Made by a program: the position numbers and the translations under genes
Source of the DNA: Hirudo medicinalis
Taxonomy: Eukaryota > Annelida > Clitellata > Hirudinida > Hirudinidae
Length of the DNA stretch: 64,000 nt
NCBI GenBank assembly: GCA_011800805.1
Contig: MPNW01000035.1
Span: forward strand, 274,003-338,002
Direction: 5' to 3'
The notes under the pieces: model-generated
Seen by the model: only the letters and a program-made list of their open reading frames with translations
Told to the model about the DNA's origin: nothing
Database searches by the model: none
Part shown: positions 11,992 through 47,000 of the stretch, one piece after another
Layout: each line of letters starts with the position of its first letter
How positions within the stretch are numbered: the stretch's first letter is position 1

Positions 11992-14188
11992 AGGGGTCAC
12001 CAAACTACGGCCCGCGACGGCATTTTATCAGGCCCGCCGACGGTACTTAAATTTGTTTGTAAAAACTTACGGAGCGCGAGACGTTCTGATACCATTTAAA
12101 TTTAAATATCATGATGAAGCTCACTAAACCTACTGTGGATAGGTCACAAAATTTCGTGCATCTGACATTTCAAAATATTCGTGCGTGTTTTAATGCAGAT
12201 TCGATTAGCTAGCATGACGTGTTGTCAGGGAAAGTGAATTTCGATACTTACGATAGGTCCTTTCTGTTACCAATAGAAATCAGAAATAATAAAAGAAAAC
12301 ATTAAAATGCTTTTATTTCAGCTCTACCTATATTAAATAGTTGTTCATGTATATTGGTATCATTTTTTAAGGTTTTTATTAACGTTAGCGCCGATTATTT
12401 TTATTTAAGCAATAATCGGAGATTCTTGAGACGAAATTGATTGATGAACATTTGATAGCAATTCTCTTGATTGGATTCAGCAATTCCAAACATTGACGAT
12501 ATCTTGAAAGGCAAACTTCAGTTTCACAAATCTCACTAAACCTTTCCGCTAATGTTGCGTTCCTTGATAACGTTTTGAAAATAAATATGTTGGTTAAATT
12601 TGTTTTTGTGCCACTCATCCATGAATATAACATGGAATAATAAATTTAGTTTTAAGTCTTTTTCTCAGAGCTTTCGTTCTGGCTTGCAATTATTGAACAC
12701 AATGATTACATGGCCGCGCTCGTTATTCTTTCAGTTATCCGGCCCACTGTGAAAAAAGTTTGGTGACTGTCGTGTTTAAAACCTGGTTTATTTACATCGA
12801 GCTAACTAAAAATAACGGAGAGCGGGAAGTCCCGCCTAGGACATTGACCCGCTCGCCAAAATCCAAATATATGACATCTCCCTTCCAAGCGTTGAGTTCA
12901 GGCAAAACCGTATCGGCTATATCGTCCGGGGGGCTTGATGGCACTTCTGGATGTTGCTGGGCATCTCTCTTCAACAAAGTCTGGTTGTTGAAGGGGTATT
13001 TTTGCCTGAAGGACTGTCGGAGCTTTACACTGATCTGGTATGCCTGGGTTCCTCAATGCCTTTGTTTTCTGTCTGGCTTGTGTTTTCATTGTCGTCTTCA
13101 TCCAAGACCGAGGAGAATTTGTTCGTAACGGCATTCCCAACAGAAACTGCAATCCTCCTGACCTGCTTGTCTGCGGATTCGGGTCTCTGCTTTGTCTCCC
13201 TTTCTTTTGCTCTAGTTTCCCAGATGTTTCCCTCGTGTGGTTCTTGCCTCTCGTCCTTGGAGAACATCGAAGGCAACTCGGATGTTTCTGCAATGTTTTC
13301 GGCACGAGAAACTCTCTGCGGGGAAAAATCGAACTGGATGATCGCTTCAGAATGATCTCTGCTCATCGACAAGACGTTGTCACTGGATGTGTCCCGGGTG
13401 GCTTCGACTTCTGACCTTTTAACCTCTCTCTGGGCTGAAACAGTTGCGGTCTGCTGATTATTCGTTCTAACTTCCCAGTTGTTCATCTTAGGAGCAGGGT
13501 CGGGAATAACTTTGGCAGCAATCTGTGTCTGAGTCGGTGCAGAGGATTGCTGGGGTTCTTCGGATCATTTGCGTCTCTCTTCGGTATTTGATTCTCTCTT
13601 CTCATTGTCTGAGGCTCTTCTTGCTTCTTGACCTTGTCATCAGCCTTCTGGATGGTGTCATCTGATGACTGACTTGTTCTCTTCTCATCCTCAGAACTGT
13701 TTGAGACATCCATCTTCTTCAGCTTCTCTTCAATCTATCTCCCTATCGGCTTTGCACTGCCGAAGATGGAGGAAGCGGCGACTGACTGACTTCCTTCTGA
13801 GCAATCTTTCCTTGACAACAAGTGAATTTCTCTTCAAGTCTTTGAAGGACAATTTCATTCTTCTTGTCATCTTCGTTATACCAATCCATGTTATGCATAG
13901 CATTGGCGGCCTCGCCCAAAGCATGCAGAAAAACGGCCAAACGTCGATCATTGGAAAGCTGATTTCAGTCACAAAGTATGAAGTATGCCTCCAGGCCTCT
14001 GCTGGGTTGGAAGAGTTTACGTCTAGCGATGGTGGCTGCCTAACGAGAATACATGTCGACTGCGCCATGTCGTGTTTAAAACCGAGTTTATTTACATCGA
14101 GCGAACTAAAAACAACGGAGAGCGGAAGTCCCGCCATGACTACCGCATATCATAGACAACATAATCCAAATATATGACAGTGACCATG
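11992..14188. mobile_element. Non-autonomous hAT element, split by a nested LTR retrotransposon
   Basis: The left end reads GGGGTCACCAAACTACGGCC. The right end, once the inserted LTR element is removed, reads AAGTTTGGTGACCATG, the reverse complement of the GGTCACCAAACT core. The same 9 bases GGCTATCAG flank both outer ends (11983-11991 and 14189-14197), which fits the 8-bp target duplication of hAT elements. CACCAAAC..GGCCC ends are typical of Charlie-like hATs. The host element is only about 780 bp net. It holds an 82-residue minus-strand frame (12385-12633) of uncertain origin, so it cannot encode its own transposase. Confidence 0.7.
12768..14179 (-). mobile_element. Small LTR retrotransposon with a decayed gag
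   Basis: Two ~110-bp direct repeats (12768-12876 and 14068-14179), each TGTCGTGTTT...ATATGACA, bound the element. A 5-bp duplication GTGAC lies at 12763-12767 and 14180-14184. In minus-strand sense, a primer-binding-like TGGCGCAGTCG abuts the 5' LTR, and a purine run GGAAGGGAGA precedes the 3' LTR. The sense strand starts a gag-like frame directly at the LTR edge with PPSLDVNSSNPAEAWRH, then frameshifts. Further pieces (LHALGEAANAM..) fit Ty3/gypsy-type gag. No protease, RT or integrase was recognised, so it is non-autonomous. Confidence 0.8.
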
Positions 14189-14197
14189 GGCTATCAG

Positions 14198-15589
14198 ATG
14201 TCTTCGGTATGCTTCATAGATCAATTTCATTCGTTCCAAATCATTACTCCTCAATACAGTGCGTGTAAAAAGGTTAAAAACACCCCTTAATTTTAGGATA
14301 ACTCATAAAATATTGAACTGAAATTTTTTTGATTCGACAAATTATGATTTCACATTTATCAAAACATCCAAATTAGGCAGTGGAAAACGGTTACAAGCAC
14401 TTTACAGTTTCCGACGATCCATTAGTAAATATTTACAAACTTCTTCAAAAGGACCACATTGTAATACCCGCTCTGCAAAATTATATAAATGGTATTTTAG
14501 TTTAATAGTTTAGTAAATATTATTTTTATCATGGATAGAAGTAACTGGAATATCAGATGTAGGGAAAGATGAAAATTTCAGCCTTCATCACATAAATTTT
14601 CATTCTTAAAATGATTGCAAAGCAATTAAATAAAATGTTCGTGTTGGTTCAACATTTTTCAAGATTCAAAATGTTATGGAGCAAAATATGTGTGCAGACG
14701 ACCTCAAAAGCTCACACCATAGATTCAAAAAACATAATTCTGAATCTTTCAGGGAAAAGGTTTCAACAAATCAAATGATAAGAAGTTTGAAATTTGATGT
14801 ATGCAAGTAGATTGTCTGAAACTACTTGAATAATGGTGGAATATTTAATTGTGAGAGACAGCAAAGGGGAAGATTGCTTTTAGTCCGGGGTGGAATTTTT
14901 TCAAAACCTTAGCTTTTAGCCGATCTAAAGGGAGGTTACATTTTTTCAAACTATGCTGAAAGGTTCTTGCCTCCATTTGCTAAGAATAAATGTGGCGATA
15001 ACTTTATGTTTTAGCTTTAAATATCTCCTAGATGTACAGAAACATTTTCCAGCTGTGAAAAATCGAGGTTATGAGCTGATGACCAATATCCCGGGAACTC
15101 AACCTAATTGAAATGAGGAGTGATTCCCAATGAAATACATAGAGGTGGAAAGGCATATTTTGCACGAGGAAAGCTGGCAGACGCCATAATGAAAGCATAG
15201 TATGACCTAGAAAAAGACAATTATTGTTTGAGACAATTGTTAAATCAATTAAATATGTGTACAAATATTTTAAGTAATGAGGGACAAGTCACTAAACACT
15301 AAAAATATTGTTTGTATAAAAAAAAATAATTATTTGATAATTTGACCATAAATTGAATTTTTCCAAAGTAACCTTTTTACAAGGCCTAAAAAACTCATTT
15401 TGATGAATTTCCAACCATCATTTGTTCAATCGAAAATAAAATTGGCACAATGGAGGAGTATGTGGTAGTAAGAACTGCATCATGACAAGTTTTCTGTGAC
15501 CACCTTCAAACGTGCTATTCTCAAAGTAGCAGCATCAGAAGGCTGAAGTATTAGGGAACTGCATTTGCTCACAGATGGAGTTGTTGCTG
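14198..15589. other. Intergenic stretch, no gene recognised
   Basis: AT-rich sequence. The longest open frame (15028-15264, minus) has no family resemblance. No repeat ends were detected. Confidence 0.4.
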
Positions 15590-16042
15590 TTGTTCATTAA
15601 CGTTCATTAACATAGCTAGATGATTAGGACGGTGCTCCCGCCACTGGATTTGGATCACTCCTATCATCGTGAGAGGCGAAGTCTTAACCATTAGACCACG
15701 CAGGAGCACTCATAGATGGAGCTGTTGATGTTTATTAACGTCCGTTACATAGCTAGATGATTAGGACGGTGCTCCCTCTGGCAGCACGGACACAGATGGA
15801 GCATGGTGATAGGTGGTAGTATATTAACGTCCGTTGAATAACGAGATTATTTGAACGGAGCAGATAGACCGTTCCCGGTTGTACTGTATTACCGAGTCAA
15901 CGCGCCGGAGTGGCCAGGACCAGCAGAGGCACCCCTATATCCGTTTCACAACTGGATGATTAGGACGGTGCTCCCGCAACGGGATTCGAATCCGTGCTGC
16001 CATCGTGAGAGGCGAAGTCTTAACCATTAGACCACACGGTAA
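15590..16042 (-). mobile_element. Cluster of three to four tRNA-Glu-derived SINE copies (family A)
   Basis: Minus-strand copies at about 15590-15709, 15727-15790 (truncated), 15820-15850 (tail only, diverged) and 15941-16042 repeat the same order. The tail is TTAACGTCCGTT...TAGGACGGTGCTCCCG, then GGATTCGAATCC (box B) and GTCTTAACCATTAGACCA (box A region of a tRNA-Glu-like head). The head folds as a tRNA by comparison with the 59886 copy. Successive copies in one orientation suggest tandem insertion or local duplication. Short tandem CACTCATAGACTCACA words follow at 16047-16090. Confidence 0.8.
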
Positions 16043-16090
16043 CACACTCATAGACTCACACTCACAGACTCACATTCACAGAGCTCACAT

Positions 16091-17372
16091 GCACAGACGG
16101 AGCTGGATTCCCTCTACTCATGAACCTGCACTATGTCAAGGCTAATGGTGTAACCTGCATTGATATCTCAGTCTTTTCCTTTCTGTTCAAGTTGCACAAC
16201 ATTTTTTAGAACAATGTGTTAATGTAAAAATTGTTAAGATCTTTGAATCAACAACACCAGATCCAATTGTACCGCCACGATCCAAGAGTTGCCACTTGTC
16301 GTTGATAATAGAAACATATTTTGCAGTTGACTATGTTATTTTGCATAGGTCGTGTTTTGAAGACAAGTGACAAGAGTGGCTTCTGGCAGATGAAATTCCA
16401 ACATCAGGTTACTAACAATTCGGAAGTCATCTTGAGATGGCCATGAAAGTGTGATGTTTATTGACCGGTATTAGTGGAGGGTAAAACAATTTTGATTTTT
16501 AATTTTTTAGTTATAACTAACCTGTCTAAAAATGTTGCTTCAGTTGCGATTTTATGTTGCGTCAGTTCTTATGCTATAGAATAGACATTTGAATTTAAAT
16601 TTTAAATTTGAATTTATTGAAACTGTTGTGATTGTAATGTCGTACTTTTCTACGAAACAATGCAATGTCGCAATACTGGTTTAATAAACGTTATATATAA
16701 TAGCGCCTTATCAACTGCCTAAATTACTTAATCAATATTCCAGTTTTAATAAAATTAGAATTAAAATTTAAAAGAAATTAGAATGTGGCTAAAGTGGAAT
16801 TCAACTGAATATTTCCATTTAAAAATGCTTTCAACATTCACCAGCAGCTCCACAGCATACATTACAACTAAATTATATTTAGATAAGTTATTAGGGTGGT
16901 AGACAATTAGTTGATAAAATAGAAAAACACGTGGAACATGAATCTATAAACTATGAAACTATATGAATCCTCTTCGACTCAAATTTATGAATAATGTGGT
17001 ATTGCAGGCGGTATGAATAGAAACATTCAATGACGAGTGCGAGTGGCAATTGAAGTTGAGGTCCGCCCCCGTTCGTCGTGTCTCTGAGAATATAATAAGA
17101 ATAAAAATCAATCTCGCACTTAGAAATAATCGCAATATTATCACGCTTTCAATGCATGTTGGCCCAATCATGCTATGGCTGAATGAATTCGATCACTCTG
17201 GTTCTAAAAAAAGCCTGTTAGACAAATCAGACTTGCTCTAAAACCATTACTCGTTCGTAATACATCAGTGGCGGGTCCATTGCAGATAAAGAGTAAAATA
17301 TATGGAATAAACCATTTACTTTACGATAAAGAGCGATGTTAAACCTTAAGAGCTTTTTTAAATGAACTGGAA
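16091..17372. other. Upstream region of the collagen gene, nothing recognised
   Basis: No coding, RNA or repeat feature is convincing. The promoter of the collagen gene should lie in the last few hundred bases, but no TATA box or other motif is clear. Confidence 0.4.
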
Positions 17373-40034
<22,662 letters not shown>

Positions 40035-40232
40035 CCTGGGATAATACAAAACCCGAACAAACTTAAATTTTCTCGCTATACAATAACCGCGCCCATAACT
40101 GTGATGATGTTTCTAGTTTGGTTTCCTGTGACTCCAACAGAAATCTTTCAAACTTGACTCAAGTCACTGTGCCAAAAAAACGTTAGCTTATGTTCTGAAC
40201 ACCATAAACATGGAGGGAACTTTTTTGATGTC

Positions 40233-40241
40233 TTTAATAAA
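40233..40241. promoter_or_regulatory. Overlapping poly(A) signals of two convergent genes
   Basis: TTTAATAAA reads AATAAA on the plus strand (collagen gene, 202 bases past its stop) and ATTAAA on the minus strand (GPD2, about 175 bases past its stop). Use by either gene is inferred from position. Confidence 0.4.
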
Positions 40242-40412
40242 TTTTAAATATATTAGCTAAACAATTTTCCTAAGGTAAAAAGGACCTAATACACTGACAA
40301 AAATATGATTGAAAAATAAATTTTAAAAAAATCAACAATTAGCTAATGGAATAATTGCACAGAGGCCCTATCACCAGGCAGTTTATAACCAATTTCATCA
40401 CATAGCTGTTCT

Positions 40413-43400
40413 TTACTTGTTCTCTAAATTGAGACCCATTTCCCTTAACAGGAATTCTTTTGTCTTCGTCATCTCTTCCTAAAATGTCAATGTTCAAATA
40501 TTCAACAAAATTATCACTAAACGGATTATACAATTTTAGCATTGATAACACCAAAAATATTATTTTTCAAACCTTTTCTCTTTCCTTTGACCACCCAAGT
40601 TCTTTTGACATGATTTCAATGACACGAGGTATGACTTCTTCAGCAGCTTTGACATCCAAGAACGAAAGTCGAGTTCTGTGAGCCAAAACATCAACGGCTG
40701 TTTCTGCATACTCCCGCACAGCATAAATAACCTGCATAAAATGCATGAGCTTTTACATTATTTTTTAATATGGAGTTAATCCCATTATAAAAAAAAATTA
40801 TGAATAAATTGTGAAGGTGTATGAAAGCATCCTTCCTAACCTCAGCCTCTATAAATGGATGTCCCTCGTGGAGTCTGCTGCCAGCCTTGGGCCAACCAAT
40901 CTCCTTGGCAATTTGAGCAACCTTAAATGACTTATCTCCATAAGTTTTGGCCAAGTGTTCAGCCACTTCATTATCTAGACCATACTCCTGGATAAGCCTA
41001 ATAAACATTGTTGGTGTCCATTCATGGGCACCATCCAAAAGCAGTCCTTTGGTATGGCAAGGATTCTGGGCTTTCAAATCACATACTTCAATACATTTGT
41101 TGACAGTTTCTTGAGCCATGTGCCTGTAGGTGGTCCATTTTCCACCTGCAATGGAAATCAGAACAAATCTCACCTATTTTGCTCAAATCGTCTAAAAGTT
41201 TTTTTTTAATGGGCATGCTAGGGAAATGGCAGAGTAATTAAGTGACTTCACATCCTATTGGCACTAAAAAGATTGGCTTAAGTTTAAATATTTAAAAATC
41301 ACAAACCAGCAATTGTAATAAGATGAGAGTTGCTGACATCAATGATATGGTTTCTTGCAATGGACTGGGTATCTTTGACACGTGGATCCAAAACAAGGGG
41401 TCTTATGCCACTCCATGTAGACATAACATCACTCCTCCTTACTGAAAATAAGTACGAAAAATATAAAATATGGCATATTTAATAAAGTAAGATCATATTG
41501 CTTAACATAGCATAAGAACTACAAAATATGGCATAATATCAATAGATCCAGATTACTTATAACAAATCATCTTATAATCTAGCTTCCACCGCACCAGGCG
41601 GGCATGTAATTCTCGAATTAAGTGAATATTATGGTAGTGAATATCATGTTCTAAAGTGCCAAGAACCACCATTGTGACATTATTGGCTATGATTATTTAT
41701 AAAAGAATGTTTGATGCCCCTTAAGAATGTTTGATGGACCAGTGATGTTGTGATCAACCAGGCGATTCACTTGGAAAGCCTAACCTCCGCCACACTAGTG
41801 AGCGCCTAATTTTTGGCTGAAGGGAACCATGGTTCTCAAATTAAAAGAAATATATAATAAATCATCTGCATTAAGGTATAGAAAATATTTGAAGGCTTAA
41901 ACCCACCATCAACATCCGGATTAAGGTAATGTTTGATTTCATTGAGTATAAACTGCACCTCAGATTCTGATGGCGACGGCTTATCTGTTACCTCACATGG
42001 AACGTCAGTGGTACCTTTAAACAACAAAGCATCACAACTTTCTGCATTCATCATCTTATTTAATTATATTAATATGCAACCTGCTATGGTGGAATTGAGC
42101 CATGGAAGGAAAAATATGACCCTGCCATCAGAAGTTGCAGGATCAAGAAGACCCATGTTTGGAGGACTGAAAACAATAATATATACACTTCAGTAAACAC
42201 ATTTCATTTCCCAATACAAGTGTTAATCAAGTAAAATAACATATTTCACCTATAATAATTAGGCAATGTAATGTGAACTCCAGAGCTAGGTTGACAGATT
42301 TTTGGCGCAGCAACATTATCAAGATGCCTGACGAAGTCTGTGAACGGACCTGTGGCATTAACCACACATTTTGCTTTCACCTGGAATTCTTTGCCTGTTG
42401 TGAAGGAAATAAACAAACTTTAGCTAATTGGCTCTAAGGTTTATGCTGCAACTGACAAACATCATGTTAAGCAACCTGAAATGTTGTCTCTGACTATTGC
42501 ACCACTAACAACTTCTTGTCCATCATCAGACTTTCCTTTTATAAGTTCCAGAACCTCTGTGTGATTAGCCACATGAGCACCATACTTGGATGCAGTCAAA
42601 GCAAGAGAAAGACACATGCGAGCATCATCATGTTGACCTGGTTTTTAAAAAGTATGTTTTTAAATTGGACATCTCAAAATTAAGATTATCAAATAGAGCA
42701 GAGCTCACCATCATAATAAACAATGGCTCCAACCAACTTTTCCTTCTTCAACATTGGAAACAACTCCAATGCTTCAGATTTTGACAAAACATAGCTTTTT
42801 TTCAAAACCTCTCTCCCTGCAACTATGTCATAAGCCTTGATGCCAATATAGAAATATGGCAACTGCCACCATCTGATAACAAAGTTTTACATTGAAACAA
42901 AGATTACATTTAATTTCTCAAATTACTTGGACAAGAAATACACACTTGTAAACAGGTAACATAATAGGAAGTGGTTGTGCCAAATGAGGTGCAATTTTCA
43001 AAAGATTGCCTCTTTCAGCAAGGGCTTCTTGTACCATCCTGTACTGCTCAACATCCAAGCCCAAGATAGCTTTCTGAAGATATCTCACACCACCATGGAT
43101 CAATTTAGTACTCCTGCTGCTCGTACCAGAAGCAAAATCATATTTTTCAACCAAAGCAGTTGATAATCCTTGAAAAAAAATCATGTCAGTGCTCAGTGAC
43201 TTTTGTAATATGCCATAAAATATGCTTGTTTTACAAACCCCTCGTAACAGCATCCAATGCCACGCCGCAACCTGTGGCACCACCTCCAATCACCAAAATG
43301 TCAAACTCCTTGGATTGCAAAGCTTCAAGATGTTGGTTCCTAGTCAGCAGACTTTTACGTGAAGTTTTCAGCTGCTCGAGTGCTGCCAACTGGAATTCGT

Positions 43401-43583
43401 CCTTAAAAAGTCATTAAATAAATTTAGATTGATCTTCTCAGAACGCGCTGAGCGCCGTTTGACTTGACCGACCGCTTTATTACTGAAGGGAGATTTCGTA
43501 ATAAACCATATTGACACTGCGGCACCACCCGCCACCGCCGAAGAAGCAACTGCAAATCTTTTCAAAAATCTTTTGAATGCCAT
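40413..43583 (-). CDS. GPD2: Mitochondrial FAD-dependent glycerol-3-phosphate dehydrogenase
   Basis: Twelve exons (43583-43464, 43401-43239, 43168-42946, 42872-42709, 42637-42476, 42394-42250, 42166-42081, 42014-41907, 41441-41307, 41145-40841, 40731-40573, 40478-40413) encode 611 residues. The enzyme oxidises glycerol-3-phosphate to DHAP at the outer face of the inner mitochondrial membrane and feeds electrons to ubiquinone. Visible features are an N-terminal basic/hydrophobic leader, the FAD-binding FDILVIGGGATGCG, SGTSSRSTKLIHGGVRYL, GLLDPATSDGRVIFFLPW, WSGIRPL and ITIAGGKWTTYR. The C-terminal helix REMGLNLENK meets a stop, about 115 residues before the end of animal homologues, so the two EF-hands are absent. 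The exon 1 donor (CAA|GTCAAA) is chosen to keep phase and is the least certain boundary. The gene is convergent with the collagen gene and divergent from TEKT4. Confidence 0.93.
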
Positions 43584-44081
43584 CCTGTAAGTCTTTTTGT
43601 AGGTCTGCTACACAGAAACATACAATTACATCCTGACATCAATATCAAAAATCAATAGCTTCTTACTCCTAATAAAGAATTGGATTATTCAGTCCACAGA
43701 AAATATGCAAAACGTGTCACTGTCAGTCCCAGTCACTCCTATTCTCGCTATCCAAACAAGCGACATTGCGGGGGTCATGGGATTAGTCAAATGACCTCGC
43801 ATGAATAATTAGTAAGAATATTTTACGACCGTAAATGAATAAGATAATTGCTTTTGAATTAATTAAATATTGTTGCTTAATTAAAGCTGTTCATTTTGTT
43901 TTTAAATAAAGCTTACTACCAGTCTTACCGAGTCTCGAAAATCTTTATTGGAAAAATATATTCAATGTTCCCAGAATTTTTCCAAATATTTTTGTTTAAA
44001 AGCTGGCACTTGGTTGTTCGGTTTGATGACGTCAAGGAATCCATAATCATTTCGGTTGGAAGATCGAGATATCGCACAAAC
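43584..44081. promoter_or_regulatory. Shared upstream region of GPD2 and TEKT4
   Basis: Only 498 bp separate the two divergent start codons, so both promoters and 5' UTRs must lie here or in small upstream exons. A bidirectional promoter is an inference from spacing. No core motif was identified. Confidence 0.4.
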
Positions 44082-47000
44082 ATGACGGAAGCCGATGTAC
44101 GGGAATTAGCTTACAAGGAAAGCTGCAATGAATACAATATGCAGCATTACTATCAACACCATTCCGGTTCTGATATGGGAGTGTCTACAGTCGGCTTCAG
44201 AAGCGGCCGATTCAATCCGCCGGAATCGAGTGAAACCATGTATGCCAGATTCCGACAAGTACTCTCAGATCTGCAACAGGCGGAGAATGTTAACCGAATA
44301 TCCAAACAAATTGCCGTTGATACTGAGGTGCATGCACGTCAAGTACAAAACAATTCTACTAACCATTTGAAGGATCGAGTGAATGACATAGGAATGTGGA
44401 AAAATGAATTGGAGCAAGAAATTCAACAGACCATTCTTGAAATAAATATGTTAAATGAATCCAAGAAAAGATTGGAAAGGGCACTGCTGTCTCACGAAAT
44501 AATCCAGATGATTGTGACTGATAATCTAAATGTCAGAGAAGAAAGAGATGGGGTCGACAAAGTACAAGACAATGTAGAGTTGAGTCTCTTGAAAGTAATT
44601 CCGTCTTACTATAATTTGTGACTAAAGTTTATTTCCATGAAATATTAGCTTGCGTTCCTTAACAATGCGGTTGCTTCAAAGATTGCAATGAATCCGTTTT
44701 ACAGTAATTTGGCTGGAGATACTTGAAGTTCCAAAGGAAAAAGTATTCGGAACATCTTTAATCAATGAATTTTCATTAATAAATGTCTTTTACTTTTCAC
44801 GTGTTTACGTAGTTTTGATTACAAACCTTTAATAATCAGGAATTAGAAATAACAAACATTGCGAAAGACCTCATCGTCAGCACAATCAAACAAGCAGAGG
44901 AGCAACTGAAGTCTGTGTAATTGTTTACCGTGTATTTCAAAATATTATTTTCGAAACTTATTAAAATTGTAAAATATTTGCTTTAACATTTAATGGTTTC
45001 AGCTTTGAAATATTTCAATTTCTGACATTTAAATCAAGTGTTCATTAACATATGATGGAGTTTGATTTATGTTTAGCATTTATTTAAAGGAGAAGCCGCG
45101 ACAGAAAGTTGGATTTGGAATTGGATTGGAGCGATAAGAAGCAGGCCTATGACATTGATTGTGCCAATGTAGCCTTAGGGATGATTCTACTTGCAAGCAG
45201 TTCTACGCAGGCGCTGCCAAATTTCAGGAAACGTGAGGAATGACATAATTTGGTTTACTTTTAATGGACCCTATTGGATCTTTCATAATGATATAAGCCA
45301 TAAGGGAAGGAAGTTAAAAATCAACGTCATCTATGGCCTCTATGTATCTACGTATTTATTTCTTGAATTTAAAATCCTCTAATCAGATATTGACGTTTCA
45401 GCCAGTCTACTCCAGAATCTTGGGCTCAGTTCACTCATGACAATCTGAGCAGAGCTGAACAGGAACGAATGTCGTCCATACAACTGAGATGTCTCCTCGA
45501 TAACATCTTGGAAACGACATCTAACGACGTACTACAACAGTCAAGCATCGTCAGTTCAGACTTCCACGTCAGAATTCAGGCGTTATTCGAGACCCTTTGG
45601 AGACTAAAGGAGGACTTGAAAAAGGTTTTATATTCTATTTATCGCCTTATCCTGGTTTTCCGCTTGTTTCCTGGTTTGTCTTGAATTATTAATTCATAGG
45701 TTTACGACATGATTTATGAGTGCGAGAAGAATATTGAAGACTTAAAAGTCAATATGATACGAAGAGAAAATACTCTGAAAGTTGCCCAAACCAGATTGAG
45801 AACTAGAGAGGCAAGACCCAACGTTGAACTCACTCGCGACCTGCCTCAGTACAGGTAATAATTGCAAGTTGTTTTTGATTCTGTTTTATATTCTTAATGT
45901 AACTAAGTCAATGTATTTACTTTAGGGCTGCGGAAATAATCGATTAATTAATCGACCAATCGTTAACATTTTTAATAGATTAAAATTTCTTTAATCGATT
46001 AATCGATAATTTTTAAATTTAATTTTATTAATAATTTTGTAATAGTTTTTTTAAGTATAATAGTATAATAAATTTGGTTACTTGCTTTTCCCCCGCTTCG
46101 AGTACTGAAGACAACGTGGCAGTTAAGCATTTCAGCGGAAAGTTGAGCAAGCAGTTCATTTATAAGCTAAATGCTCTTGGCAAAGTAGGCGATGGCGACA
46201 AAGTTTACTGCGTTCACTGCAATAAACAATTTGCTTTCCGAGGTTCAAATACGTCACTAACATATCACCTTCGGCACAAACATCCTCTCAAATATCAAGA
46301 CGTTGCCGACATTGACCTGCAGAAGAGTTCTGAAGCGCGATCAATAACGAATTTCTTGTCATGTCAGACAAAAGCCTTTAAGCGACAAACTTTCTGCAGA
46401 CTTGAAAGTCGATTTAGCTCACTAGATTGCCAGTTCAGGACGTCCGACTTTAATTGTGGAAGATGATGGACTACGGACAGTGCTACGAATAGCTCAGAAC
46501 CCTCTATGATAGAAAACAGCGAGCAGGACATCCAACAGAAGAAAAACAGTGAGACAAGATCCGTTGCTGAGTGACTTTGACTCTCAGTCCTCAAGCCGAC
46601 GATTCAGATGCAGTGCAGAGTCCGAGCTAATGTGGTACCATGAAGAAGCTGCCATTCCAGAAACACAGGATCCTCTCATTTGGTGGAAATTTAATAACCA
46701 TCGTTTTCCTGTCCTATGCAGTTTTGAGCAGACAATTCTTTGTGTACTGCAACATCTGTTCCGTGCGAAAGACTGTTCTGTTCCACAGGGTATATCATCA
46801 ATAAAATGCTCACAAGTGTGATCTGGTTTGTTTACGTGACTGGCTAAAGTGAAGCCCACTTGCCTTATTTAAGGTGACTGATTGTTTCCCGGTTTTTTTT
46901 CTCAGTTTTTAAACAAATAAACGAATTTAAAAACGTCTTCGTATGAAGTGAAGTCATTGATTGTTTCAGCTAACGAGGGTGGGTGATTGTGTGCAGAGTT

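Noticed and set aside
12385..12633. 82-residue minus-strand frame as a host gene
   Set aside because: It sits inside the hAT element boundaries, and no known family or start context supports it.
12898..13486. Overlapping 120-150 residue frames on both strands as host genes
   Set aside because: They lie inside the LTR element, have no splice structure or host family match, and are explained as decayed retroelement coding sequence.
43896..44081. Upstream extension of TEKT4 to the ATG at 43896
   Set aside because: The extension is not tektin-like, lies in AT-rich DNA close to the GPD2 start, and the ATG at 44082 gives the normal protein length.
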